From: Hymenochaete sp. R1
Taxonomy: Eukaryota > Basidiomycota > Agaricomycetes > Hymenochaetales > Hymenochaetaceae
Direction: 5' to 3'
Assembly: GCA_019400425.1 (NCBI GenBank)
Contig: JAFREE010000020.1
Coordinates: 186,001 to 250,000, forward strand
DNA: 64,000 nt
Shown here: piece by piece, positions 24,125 to 35,595 of the stretch
Position numbering within the stretch: the stretch's first letter is position 1
Layout: every line of letters begins with the position of its first letter
Program-made: the position numbers and the translations under genes
The notes under the pieces: generated by a model
Told to the model about the DNA's origin: nothing
Seen by the model: only the letters and a program-made list of their open reading frames with translations
The model's database searches: none

Positions 24125-27100
24125 ATGCCCGGCCGAACTGCCTTCTCGACATCCTTCTCCTCCTCGAGCGACTCTTCTGCGAACCCTGTCGTTCCTTCCG
24201 CTGCTGGTGCTGTTGGGGAGAGTACAGGGGCTGCTATGACTATGAGTATGAAAGAGGGCGGTGAGGTACGTGCGCGGGGATCTGGGAGTCGGCCTGGGTC
24301 TGGGAGCGGAAGTGGGTCGCTGTCGGGATCGGGGCGCGGTGGGATGTGGGGTGTAGGTCTGAACGAGTCGAAACCAAAGAGCGGAGGAGGGGCGCAACAG
24401 CTACAGCAACACTCGCGTTCACCGTCCTTTCCTCAAACACAACCCCAATCCCAATCGCTATTGCATACGCGTTCACACGACCGAGACCGCGAACGCAGCA
24501 CCGGCGCCGTCTCTTCCTCCACCACCAACAAAAAACCCCCCACCCACTCCTCCTCCTCCTTCACCTTCCCCCACTTCCCCCCTCACCCTCACCCTCACCC
24601 AAACTCAAACTCAAACACACACGACCCCTTCTCATCCTTCATGTCCCCACCCCTCGACGAGTCCCCCGCAGAGCGCTCGGCGCGGGTGGAGCGCGAGGCG
24701 GAGGCGCGCCGGGTGAGCGACGCGATTGACGAGCAGATCCGGGCGGAGAGGGCTCAGCAGCGGAGGGGGAAGATCGTGCGGGTGTTGTTGTTGGGGCAGA
24801 GTGAGAGTGGTGAGTTTTGGGTTTTGGATTTCGCTTTGGTGATTGGGTGCTTTGGGTTCGGGTTCGGGTTCAGATTCGATTTCATTCTAAGCTTTGATTT
24901 TGGTTTGTGACTTGGGAGATACATAACTGACCCCTCTATCTTTCTCCTTAGGCAAATCAACGACTTTGAGACGTACGTGTTCCGTTCCCTTCTCTTCTAT
25001 CCCATCCCCCCTCTTCCCCACCTACCTACTTTTTGTTTCACTCCACTTCACTTCGCGTTCCAAACCCATACCCATACTCACACTCATAACCGTATCTGAT
25101 CTAATCTGATTACCTCCCCTTCTTTTTCTTTGCCCCCCTCCCCCCCTTCTGGAAACCCAAACGAAAAACTACGCTAACGCTATCTTCGAACCTTCGACTT
25201 CGACTTCTGCTCCACCCCTCCGCCTTCCTTGGTCCTCCACCAAAAACTCAAAAACCCTATCCCGTATCACCGCGCGAATTTTTTTTTTTGGGATACTGTA
25301 TGTATATGCATGGACGTGGACGTGGATGTGGTCGTGGTTGCGCACTCGCATACATGACTCGCGAAACCCTTCGTATTTGGATCTGGACCCGGACTTGGAC
25401 CTGGGACGGGACCGAACCAACGTCCAAAAAACTCCCCTCCTCTCCTCTTCACCCCTCCACCTTCACAATCAAAAAATCAAAATCAAAATCAAACAAAAAC
25501 ACACAAAAAACGAACGAACGAAAACAGAATTCCAACGCCTCTACACCCCCTCCGCCTTCCGAGAAGAACGCATCCACTGGCGGTCCGTCATCCAGCTCAA
25601 CCTCGTCCGGTCCGTGCGCACGATCTTGGACGCGCTTGATGCGCATTTGGCTGCGAGGGGGCGAATAAGGGAGAGGGAAAGGGAGAGGGAGAGGGCGGCG
25701 CGGTCAAAGTCGAAGTCGGTGTATAGTGAGTCGGAGTTTGAGTCGGAGTGGGATGGGGGTGGGGGGTATGGGAGCGGTGGGGGGTATGGTGGGTATGGAG
25801 GAGGGGGTGGTGGAATGAGGGAGGGGGAGAGGGAGAGGGAGTTTTGGAATTTGGGGGCGTTGGGGCATGGGGATGGGGTTGGGGTGGTAGGTGCGGATGG
25901 TGTGCAACGAAACGAGAGCGAGAGCGGGAATGGGGACGGGGACGTCGGTGTCGGTGTCGACGCTCCCGATGCACCCGACGTCAACGGTCCCATCACGACG
26001 GGCTCGACGGCCAACGGGAGCGGAGGCGGGGGTTACAACTCGGGCGGCGAGCTCGAGTTCGAGTTTCTGAAACGGAAGCGGAGCGGGCCGTCGTTGACGA
26101 TCGACACGAACCTCGCGGCGGCTTCGTATGATTATGCTGTCTCTCACCGACAACACCCTCACCAAGATAATCAGCATAACCAATATCCTTCGAACCATTC
26201 GAACCACTCAAACCACACCCACACCCACACCCGCTCACACTCACACTCCCAATCAGACAAACGATCCCTCTCCAAACGAAGCCTCCGCGAAAAGAACGGT
26301 CACGGCCACGGCCACGGGAGACGAAGCCGACCCGCAATCCCTCACCCCATTCCTAATTCAATCGGAAACGGAAACGGAAACGCGAACGGGAGCACAACAG
26401 CCCACCTCCACGAACTCTCGCTGCGCCTGCTCCCCCTGCGCCACATCGAGCACCTGCTCATCGCGAAGCTCGTCCCGCCTGATGAGGACGAGGCGACGCA
26501 TCTTGGGTTTTTGGGGGCTGGGGCTGGGGCTGGGGCTGGGGCTGGGATGGGGGCGGGGGAATCACTACCACAGCAGCAGGTACGGGTGGACGCGCCGTAT
26601 CGTCCCCACCCTCACCAGGAGCTGTTTTATTCTGGTTCCGGCTCGGGTGCGGGGGAGTCGATAGCGATGGGTTCGACGATAGGGATGGGTTCGACGATAG
26701 GGATGGGTTCGACGATAGGGACGATGGGGATAGGGATAGGAGAAAGGGACGCAGGAGAGGAGAAAGAGGTGTTTGTGAGGCCTGGGACGGCGTGGAAGGG
26801 GTACCGCACGCTTGGGCGGGAACGCGCGCGGAAGTCGATGCAGCTTAATCTCAATCCCGCAGACGTGGGCGGGGGCGGGGGCGGGGGCGGGACGAGGAAG
26901 GAGAAAGGGAAGGGGAAAGGCGGGGGCGGGAGAGGGTTAGGGTTGGGGCAAGGGGTGCGGAAAGATCAGGCTCAGGGTCGGGACGTTGAGAAGCGGGGGG
27001 TCGACGGTGGGGATGGGGGCGTCGACGTCGAACCCATCGACGAAGACGAAGACGGCGATGAAGGCGAAGACGGTGAAGACGGGGAAGACGGGGAAGAGGA

Positions 27101-28925
27101 AGAAGAGGAAGCGGACGAAGCGACGAGGGTGCTTTGGGAGTGCCGGGCGGACTTGATGGATCTGTGGGGGGACGCGGTCGTTAGGGAGGTTCTGAGGAGG
27201 CGGAAGGTGCGGTTGGAGGAGAGGCCTGGGTTGTGAGTCGTTTTGTCTCCCTTTTTCTTTTTCTTTCTTTCTTTTTGGTTCTTGGTTGGGTTTTTGGGAT
27301 GTGGTTTCGGTGTTGCGGTGATCGTGATCGTGATTCAAATTTTTTGGGGGGCTGTTTGGCTGACTTTCCTTGCTTTTTTTTCTTTTCCTTTCTCCCTTGC
27401 CTCCCTCCCCTTTCGTGATCTTCGCACTCGGGTCGGATGGGGTTTCGCGTTTCGTGCGGGTCTCTGTGTGCCGTGTTCTGTGTTTTGATTCCAGCTTCCT
27501 AAACGACCTCGAACGCGTCACCTCGCTCAACTACATGCCTTTAGACGGTACGTCTTCTGCTTCCCTTCCCTTCCCTCCCCTTCCCCCCAGACCCTCTTTT
27601 CCATTCTCTTCTGATCCCTCCACTGTTCCTCTCCACCAACACCAACACCAACACTAACATCGAAAAAACTTCCTTCCACCCCCCTCCCCCCACGCACACA
27701 CAAAACAAAACAAAAAAACAAACAGACGACGTCCTAAAAGCGCGCCTCAAGACCGTCGGCGTGTCCGAGCACCGGTTCCACATGGAGGCCGCCGCGGGGC
27801 GGGAGAGCGGGACGGAGTGGCGGATCGTGGACGTTGGCGGGTCGAGGTCGCAGAGACGTGCGTTTTTTCTTTTTCGCTTTTTGTCGTCTTGGGAGGACGA
27901 ATCTGACTGAGTTTGGTGATTTTTTTTTTGTGTGTTTTTTTTTGTGTGTAGCGAAATGGATACCTTATTTCGAGGATGGTGAGTGCTCTTCCTCTGACAC
28001 CTCCCCCCCCCCCCTCTCTTTTTTCGACTCTGGTTTTCGTTTCTGTCGCGTGGACGCTTGGGGCTTGGGAGACGAACGATGATGATGGCGATGGCGATTT
28101 CGTATCTTGATACTTGATACTTTGCACTTGATTGATAACTGATACGACGATACACCGTCTTTTTTCGCTATGTTTAGTGAACGCTATCATCTTCCTCGCG
28201 CCCATATCGGGATTCGACCAGGTCCTCTCGGAGGACCGGAGTGTTAATCGCCTCGTACGTTCCGTCCCGTTCTTTACTAACCAAGCTCTTTTTGTCGTAT
28301 CTCGCTTATTCTTTCCCTCTTTCCCTCCATTCCCCCCCCCCCCCCCACAGGAAGACAGCGTGCTCCTCTGGAAGTTGATCTGCAGCAACAAGCTCCTCGC
28401 GAACGTCGAGCTCGTGCTCTTCCTCAACAAGTGCGATATCCTGGACAGGAAGCTCCGCGCGGGTGTGAGGCTCGCGAAGTATGTGAAGAACTTTGGGGAG
28501 AGGGCGAATGATGCGGAAACGGTGCAGAAGTGTGAGTTTTTGTGTGAGGTGTGAGGCAGTGTGAACTGATGTACGATTTGCTTTGGGTTTGGGGTTTTTG
28601 GATTTGGATTTGGTCGGTTGTACGCTGCGACTTGTTTTCGTGTCTTCGTGTCTTCGTAATCCGCACCCGCACCACCCAGACTTCCGAGCCAAGTTCGCCG
28701 CGATCCAGCGCGAACACTCGCCGAACCCGCGCAAGTTCTATGGGTTCTGCACTTCCGTGACGGTCCGTCTCTTCTTTCCTTTTTCCCCTTCCCCTCCCAA
28801 CGCAACGCTAAATCGAAAATCAAAATCGAAAATCGATACAGGAAATCATCACTACGTCCGGGATACTCGTGAGCGTGCGCGATATCGTGATTAGGGAGCA
28901 TTTGAAGCGGAGTAAGTTGTTGTGA
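24125..28925 (+). CDS. Oversized fungal-type G-protein alpha subunit
   Basis: Predicted GTP-binding signalling protein of 1015 residues, against about 350 for classical G-alpha. Exons: 24125-24809, 24952-24972, 25528-27232, 27495-27547, 27726-27857, 27952-27978, 28178-28254, 28351-28531, 28680-28762, 28842-28925. G1 is GQSESGKST (about 224-232). Switch I is KARLKTVG with the Arg (828) and Thr (831) kept. G3 is DVGGSRSQR (857-865), where the usual catalytic Gln is Ser861. G4 is FLNKCD (926-929) and G5 is TSVT (985-988). An N-terminal Ser/Gly/Pro-rich region and an insert of roughly 500 residues in the helical domain carry simple repeats. The C terminus ...REHLKRSKLL overlaps a perfect donor-like GTAAGT, but the family's C-terminal length supports this stop. 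No N-terminal MG-x3-S myristoylation motif is seen. Confidence 0.85.
24973..25527 (+). other. Unusually long intron in the G-alpha gene
   Basis: 555 nt between exon 2 (…STTLR) and exon 3 (QFQRLYTP…), about ten times the usual intron here. Joining the two exons restores the conserved STTLRQFQ run, so it is an intron rather than missing coding sequence. Confidence 0.75.
26667..26720 (+). repeat. In-frame 18-nt repeat coding MGSTIG
   Basis: Three near-perfect copies of an 18-nt unit inside the G-alpha insert give MGSTIG three times in a row. A GCTGGG run coding alternating Gly-Ala lies just upstream at about 26518-26550. Confidence 0.9.
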
Positions 28926-29715
28926 TGGGTTGATGGGGTGATGGGGTGGTGGGGTTGAGGAAGTCGTAGAGTTATGTGGGGGGCTGGGTTGAGGAGACGG
29001 CGCTTGCTCGTTCTTATCCTCTTGCTCTCTTGCTCTTACGAGTGTTTCTCTCTTGCTCTTACGAGTGTTTCTCTCTCTCTCTTCCCGACGCCCTTTCCTC
29101 TTTTTCAGCCTCCTCCCCTTCTTTCTCCTCCTCCTCCCCGCTACCCTCCCTTAAAAAACAAAAGATACACCATTGCTGCGTCCCCGACACGTTGACGTTG
29201 TTTCGCGTGTACATATGCACCTCTCCGCTTTCGTTCTTGCTTTGCTTCCCCCCACTTACCGCTTTACCGCTTTACCACCTTACATCTGTAACTATGTGCG
29301 TTTGTGTCCCCCTTGGCTTGTTAGAGTTTTGTTCCAGAGTCTCTTTCATGTTTTCCGCCCTCTCTTCCGTCTTTTTCTTCCTCCCCCCCATCTGTTTTTT
29401 TTCTTTTTTGATGGGCCATTAGGTCTCAAGTCTCACGTCATCGTAAACTGTACGTTCCGCCTGTCCATCCATCTACTTGTCCGTTTGTCCGTCTATTTGT
29501 TTTGTTTGTTTTTACCTCCCCTTTCATTTTTCCTTTCTTTCTTTCTTTCGTATCGTCTGTTACACCATACATCTGCACCTACTATTACATGCTCATTCTG
29601 CTCTGATCCTGATCCTGTCTACTGATTTTGATTCTGATTACTGATTCTAATTCTGACTATTGTTTTCAGTTAGTTGTTAGTTGTTAGTTGTTCGTTGCCT
29701 ACCTTTGTTTCCTCT

Positions 29716-29738
29716 CTCCTCTCTCTCTCTCTCTCTCG
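29716..29738. repeat. CT dinucleotide repeat
   Basis: A run of CT units in non-coding sequence. Confidence 0.75.
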
Positions 29739-30167
29739 AATCATGTATCTCTTCTTCTACATCTTCCGTCTTCTTTCAAGGCTTCGTCCGTCCAATGATG
29801 TTTCATATTAATACACTATACTACTGTGAGGATCTGTAACCTGTGACCTGTGGCCCACGTTTTCGATTTCCGGTTTCCGGTGTCTAGTTTTCGGTCTTTC
29901 TTTTTTTTCGTCGTTCTGTCTTCTCTCTGCCCTCTGTTTACTTTTTACTGTCTTCTGTTCATTATCCTCTGTTCAAAAGATGTTTGTCTATATAACGTAA
30001 CGTAACATAACGCGACACAACTTGACACAACATAACATGACATCTCAGATACTCACTCGTATTTTACGAGTTTTACTTACATGCTCAGGCTTATGTGTGT
30101 ACTTATTTTACTACGCCCGTCACCGTTCCGTTTATCCGATCCGCTATCATGTCTATGATGCATGTAC

Positions 30168-30203
30168 TGGTGCTGGTGCTGGTGCTGGTGCTGGTGCTGG
30201 TGG
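30168..30203. repeat. GGTGCT hexanucleotide repeat
   Basis: Nearly six GGTGCT units in non-coding sequence. Confidence 0.85.
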
Positions 30204-31084
30204 TACATGTATACAGCTTGTTCTTTTTTTTTCTTATCGACCGACTGACCAACCGATTGAGCCTTCTTCTCATGACTTTCTTCATCTTCAAGTTGGTGTA
30301 CGATGCACCGGCGTGTATATGGTGGTCACCGAGTGAACCAGTAGTAACACGGAGGCTTGAGGCTACCAGTGGTGATCATCGGAAGCCAGCTAGGTAGCTG
30401 GGAGATAGAGTTGCGAGTGGGAGTGGGAGTGGGAGTTGACGTTGAAAGCGCGTCCTGGCGGAGTCGGACCTTGAGCTTAACTCTGCCAGTGATCGATCGA
30501 TCGATCGTGGTGTACATAGGAGAGGGTAGATCTAGAATAAAGGGAGGAAGAGCCGAAGTGATGAGGGGCCGAGGGAGTGCCTATACTACTGTAGTACCAA
30601 CAGTACAATATAATATAATATAAGAAGACATATGAGATCTTGAAGGTCAAGCTGGTTCAACTGGATCTAATCGAATCGAGTCGAGTTGGACTCAGTTGGC
30701 GAGTGGAAACACTTCTTTTGAGCATTGAAACATGTTTTCACTTGAACGTTAACTCATCTCTATCGAAGTTAAGGGTAGAAAAAAGGAGGTTTACAAAACA
30801 GTTACAGGGAACTTCCTCCTTTCTTTCTCGCGCATATAATGAATTTCTACATCATACTACAAACAACAAACGACAAACGGATACAATCTCTTTAGCTCTT
30901 GTTTTGTTTTTAAAAAGGAAAAAAAAATTGAGTTGGGTTGTTTCGAAAAACGATTCTTCGCTTCTATGTAAATATCACGATCCATCCCTCACCTTTATTC
31001 TTATTCTATTCAATTAACGGTACCGGCAGTGGCAGCGGCGCAGGCACAACTTGAAACGGCCCAAATGCTTTTCACCTGTTCTCC

Positions 31085-32612
31085 TTAACCGCAAGACGGA
31101 TTCACGGCCATGTACCCTCCATCGACAACAAGCTCACGGCCGTTCATGTATGCTCCGGCGGGGGAGGCGAGGTAGATGATCGTGCCTGCCATTTCTTGTG
31201 CGCTGGAAAAGCGTCGCGTGGAAAAGAAATGGTGTGTGTGTGAGGGGGGGGGGGTGGGGTGTTACAGGGACAGAGAATGAATGTGTCGTCCCGTCAGTGA
31301 CTACTAATAATGGGACGGGACAGGAACGGGGGCGAGACTTACTTTCCGGGGCGTGCGGCGGGAACGGGTATGAGCGCCTGGCTGACTTTGTGGGTTTCTT
31401 CAGGACTTGCTTTGGAGGGGTCCGGGATCGTCTTTTGTGTCATCTCGGTTGCGTAAACACCTGGAGTGTCATAAGATAAGACCGTCAGATCGATCGCACG
31501 AGCGTTCAGAAATGGCAGGAGTGGTGTATCAAGATTAAGAATGTATTGGAGTTCTATGGGAGGGATGCAGGGCATGTGTACTTACCTGGTGCGATCGCAT
31601 TGACTCGTACGGGGACGTCCTTGAGTGCGAACTCGGTCGCGAGGAGACGAGTGAGGTGGCTGGAAGCGGCTTTGGAGCTGTTGTAGCAGAACTATAAAAC
31701 AATTACAAGATCAGGGAGATAGTTAGGAAGCAACGAGTTCCGAGCCGATTCCGAAAAGCTCGAAAAATGCGAAAAGGGGGACCTCCGCACGCAGGCTGCG
31801 CTGCGTGAGACAAAAATAAACGAAACATCGACGTACATGGTTCTGCGCCAAGCTCATCAGCCCACTCACGCTCGTCACATTCACGATGACACTCTGCCAG
31901 GTAGACTTGTCATCCGAACCTTTTGCAAGGAGTCCAAGGAAAGCCGTTGCGACGAAGAAGATAGAGAAGGTGTTGATAGTGTAGAGGCTAGACCAGCCCT
32001 CAAAAGACTCGTTATCAAAGAGCGCACGGCCGAGTGTAGTAGGGTCCATATGCTCCGGCGCGGATTTGTCGTTGAAGAACGGTGAAACTGGACCTGTCTG
32101 GCCGGAGCTGGGTGAGGGGGTACGATAGAAGGATTAGGAGGGTGACTATATGCGGAGAGATGAAGACGTACTTGTTAACGAGGATATGGAGTTTTCCATC
32201 TCGATCACCGATAGCTTTGACTGCAGATAGTATGCTACCTTTATCCGTTACATCCATTTGAATGCTTAAGCACGATCAGTATGAGTATCGTGCATTCGAA
32301 AAAAATATGAGACCAAAGCGTACGCGTGCAGGGACCCCTTTGCATTAGATGGAAGCTCAGAAACAGCTTTGTCCAGGACCTCCTTGCGCCTTCCAGTGAT
32401 ATATGTTTTCGCGCCATTCATCGCAAGGCCCTGAGCAATCATCAGGCCTCTGGAAGCCGTTAGGTATGCATTTATCAGACAGAGGGCAATTGAAATGGGC
32501 TCGTTGAAAGTTAAGGGAAGACGCACATGCCAGTTCCGCCCCCAGTGACGAGCGCAATGCGTCCATCGAGGTTGTAGATTGATTCTATAGTTAGCTGACC
32601 AGCTTGCGACAT
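31085..32612 (-). CDS. Short-chain dehydrogenase/reductase (classical SDR)
   Basis: NAD(P)(H)-dependent oxidoreductase of 305 residues. Exons: 32612-32527, 32449-32324, 32264-32172, 32107-31837, 31691-31586, 31460-31343, 31202-31085. Splicing gives a full Rossmann protein: the cofactor motif TGGGTGIG spans the first junction, followed by MDVTDKGS and an LVNNSG motif across the third junction. The catalytic Ser is in VNVTSVSG, and Tyr and Lys are in FCYNSSKAA (YxxxK). The C terminus is ELVVDGGYMAVN. All catalytic residues are present. The overall layout resembles gluconate 5-dehydrogenase or 3-oxoacyl-reductase-like fungal SDRs. The substrate cannot be told from sequence. It is divergent from aspartokinase, with no evident functional link. 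Confidence 0.9.
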
Positions 32613-33423
32613 ACTGCGAAAGTGGGGAGGGGGAGTTGGGGGTTGAAGGAAGAAGGAGAGAAGGAGAAGAGATGATATGGTCCGTAAACCAGGTACTCTT
32701 GGGTTGATCCGAGCCGGGCATATAGTCTGGAACTAATATTGGTTTGGGATTCGCAGCCTTTCGTACATGCATGAATCCAAACAACCTAGTGGAAGGTAGT
32801 CCTCTCGAATAATTACCGCTTTCAACATCATGGCAACTGTTTATTTCGATCTTTTCCCAAATAAACAATACTCGTACCTCGCGATACTTCCTATCCGGGT
32901 CGTTGCATGCGGCGAGAGTCGAACAGATCACGTCTTCACTGAATGGGTGGTTCACAAAATCTCCCATAAACTCTAGAACGGTTCTAAACGCTCGAAGACC
33001 AAGAGTGGACGAGTGGACAAGGTGGCTTACTCGGGGTCGGCCGACTTGCTATTTTTAAAAATGCCACGTGATTTTTATGGGCTAACGGGTTTACTCGGAA
33101 ATTTCGCGCTTTGACTCATTCATGTGCAGCAGCAGCAGCGTTCCGACACTTCTTGCACACTTACCCATTTCTCCTGCCAGCGATGCATCTCGTTTCTGAA
33201 GCCTTATTCTGCGTTTTATAGTCTTCAAGACTGCATATATATAGAGTACGTTTTAGCATGCCTCCCTTTACGAGAAACTTACACTTTACTTAGAACAGAC
33301 ATTCCCTTTACCCATAGACAGCCGCAACTGGTACTACCCCGCATTCGAGTTTCAACCCTTATACCTGTTCAGCTCAATCCAAGGACCATTCAGAATTTAT
33401 CACACTTTGCTCCCTCATCTTAG
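32613..33423. other. Divergent intergenic region, SDR / aspartokinase
   Basis: About 810 bases holding both promoters and leaders. No gene was recognised. The open frames here are extensions of the SDR 5' region. Confidence 0.5.
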
Positions 33424-35595
33424 ATGTCTCAAGCATCCAGCACAAGCTCTCGCCAGCCTTCGCCAGATGGCTCCTTCAGGGCTCGGTCCGAGACGGTCTC
33501 TTCATCCTCAACCATGTCGTCGGCTGGCATACATACACCTCCGAACCTCCATCAGAATAGCATCGACCCAGCGGCGACGTGGGTAGTGCAAAAGTATGGA
33601 GGGACGAGCGTGGGCAAGTTCGCAGCCAAGATCGCAGAGGAAATTGTTCCGTGAGTGCATCATCTACCTTTCATAGTGAAAACAAAATGTAATACATTTT
33701 GACTCATTGACGTAGGGCATACATTGATCAACACAAGATTGCCATCGTATGTTCTGCGAGATCAGGGTCTACTAAAGCTCTCGGAACTACAAACCTCTTG
33801 CTGCGTGCTGCATCCGAAGCACTCCAGCGACAGACTCAGCCATCCGCCGTCTCGGGTATCGCGTCGCCCCCAATGACGCCCACCTCAGCGGGTATAGCGC
33901 ACAGCAAAGGCTTTATCCCCAGAAAGGACAGTGTGAGCAGTGTGAGCAGCGCTTCAGTCGCTCTGAATGGCCTGTCCATGACTCAGATGAGCCGTTCGCG
34001 AGCTGAGACGCCTAACCCCAGCTCGCCTCGCTCGTCATCTGTGTCGCCCTCGCCGTTCTCATCCTTGGCCATGATGTCACAGGCGTGCACGGTTTCCGCG
34101 GTGCAGCCGTTCCAAGCTACAGTTGATCTTTTGCGATTAGACCACTTGACCGCGGCCCGAGCTTCTGTTCGGGACCAAGAGCTGCTCAAGGAGCTGGAGG
34201 CAGAAATTGAGCGGGACTGTGAAGGATTGCGAAGTTTCTTATTCGCTGCTCAGGTCAGCCGATTTTTCAACCTCTCGATTGTTCTATTTGTCTGAACGTG
34301 ATGTTCCAGATTATAGATGAGATCTCACCTCGTTCGCGAGACAACATTGTAGGCGTCGGCGAACGTCTTGCGTGTAAACTCGTTGCGGCCGTTCTGCGAG
34401 ACCGCGGCGTAGACGCAGAATTCGTCTCGCTGGAGAACGTCGTCCCTACAGGAAATCTCGATAACCTAGACGAAGAAAACCCCAAGGAACAGGGCTCACT
34501 TGGACAATCTTTCTATGACGGCGTCGCTGAAGCCGTGGGCGAGCGTATCCGACAATGCGGGTCACGCGTCCCTGTCATTACAGGTTTCTTTGGACCTGTA
34601 CCCGGTTCACTCCTCCGCCAAATCGGCAGAGGGTACACAGACCTTCTTGCCGCACTCGCCGCCGTCGGTCTTTCTGCGTCAGAATTGCAAATTTGGAAAG
34701 AGGTCGACGGCATCTTCACGGCTGACCCACGCAAAGTGCCCACCGCGCGACTCATCCCAGTCATCTCACCGGACGAAGCTGCGGAGCTGACATACTATGG
34801 CTCGGAGGTCGTTCACCCCTTCACGATGGAACAGGTCATCCGCCGGAAGATTCCCATCCGCATTAAAAACGTCGAAAATCCTGCGGGTGGGGGTACTGTC
34901 ATTCACCCGGACCCTGACACTGCTGACGTGTCGACCTTGCTTGGGCTCGAGAACGGGTCAGGATTTGACCTTGTGGATTCGCCGCCGGCACTTGCGCTGG
35001 AATCCAAAAGCAAGCTCCCGACAGCGGTGACGATCAAGGAAAATATCACGGTGCTGAACGTGCATTCGAACCGGAAGAGTGTGAGCCATGGGTTCTTTGC
35101 TCGGATCTTTGGGACGCTTGATCGGTTTGGAGTCGTGGTGGATTTGATCAGTACGAGTGAGGTGCATGTGAGTATGGCGATTGAGAATGGACTTGGAAAG
35201 AGGATGCTGGATCGGTTGGTGAAAGAACTGCAAAATAGTGGAACGGTCAGTTAATTATCTCATCTTCGTCCTATCATGCATGTCGAGATTAATTCGATTT
35301 GCCACACTAGGTCACCGTGCACCCGGATATGGCCATCCTTTCTCTCGTCGGCAAACAAATGCGCAACCTTGTCGGAATCGCGGGCCGTATGTTCAGCACT
35401 CTCGCAGAAGGCGACGTGAACATCGAGATGATCTCCCAGGGCGCGTCCGAAATCAACATATCGTGTGTCATTGACGGGAGGGACGCGGTCAAAGCTCTCA
35501 ACTTGATCCATCAGAGTTGTCTACAGATCAGGCCGGAGGGTGCTTTGGGTCGGAGTGAGTGCAATATTGATTTTGTCATAAGAGGAAAACGCTGA
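33424..35595 (+). CDS. HOM3: Aspartokinase (aspartate 4-kinase)
   Basis: First enzyme of the aspartate pathway to threonine, methionine and isoleucine; it phosphorylates L-aspartate. Length is 661 residues in four exons (33424-33650, 33716-34253, 34310-35245, 35311-35595). The kinase signature KYGGTSVGKF is at 57-66, then IVCSARSGSTKALGTTN, VITGFFG, the RGYTDLLAAL region, and WKEVDGIFTADPR with ELTYYGSEVVHPF. Two C-terminal ACT domains follow: ITVLNVHSNRKSVSHGFFARIF and MAILSLVGKQMRNLVGIAGRMF. Threonine feedback control through these is known for the yeast enzyme and inferred here. A Ser/Pro-rich insert of about 85 residues in the kinase domain (roughly 105-190) and a Ser-rich N terminus explain the excess over yeast Hom3 (527). 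Confidence 0.94.

Larger units (their letters stand above)
28926..31084. other. Gene-free, pyrimidine-rich region
   Basis: About 2.1 kb without a recognisable gene. It contains long T/C-rich tracts, a CT dinucleotide run near 29716-29738 and a GGTGCT hexamer run at 30168-30203. Confidence 0.5.

Noticed and set aside
28911..29460. Additional intron and exon at the 3' end of the G-alpha gene (donor GTAAGT at 28912, acceptor before 29433)
   Set aside because: The donor is perfect, but the current stop gives the C-terminal length and character expected for the family (HLKRSKLL), while the extra exon would add unrelated sequence.
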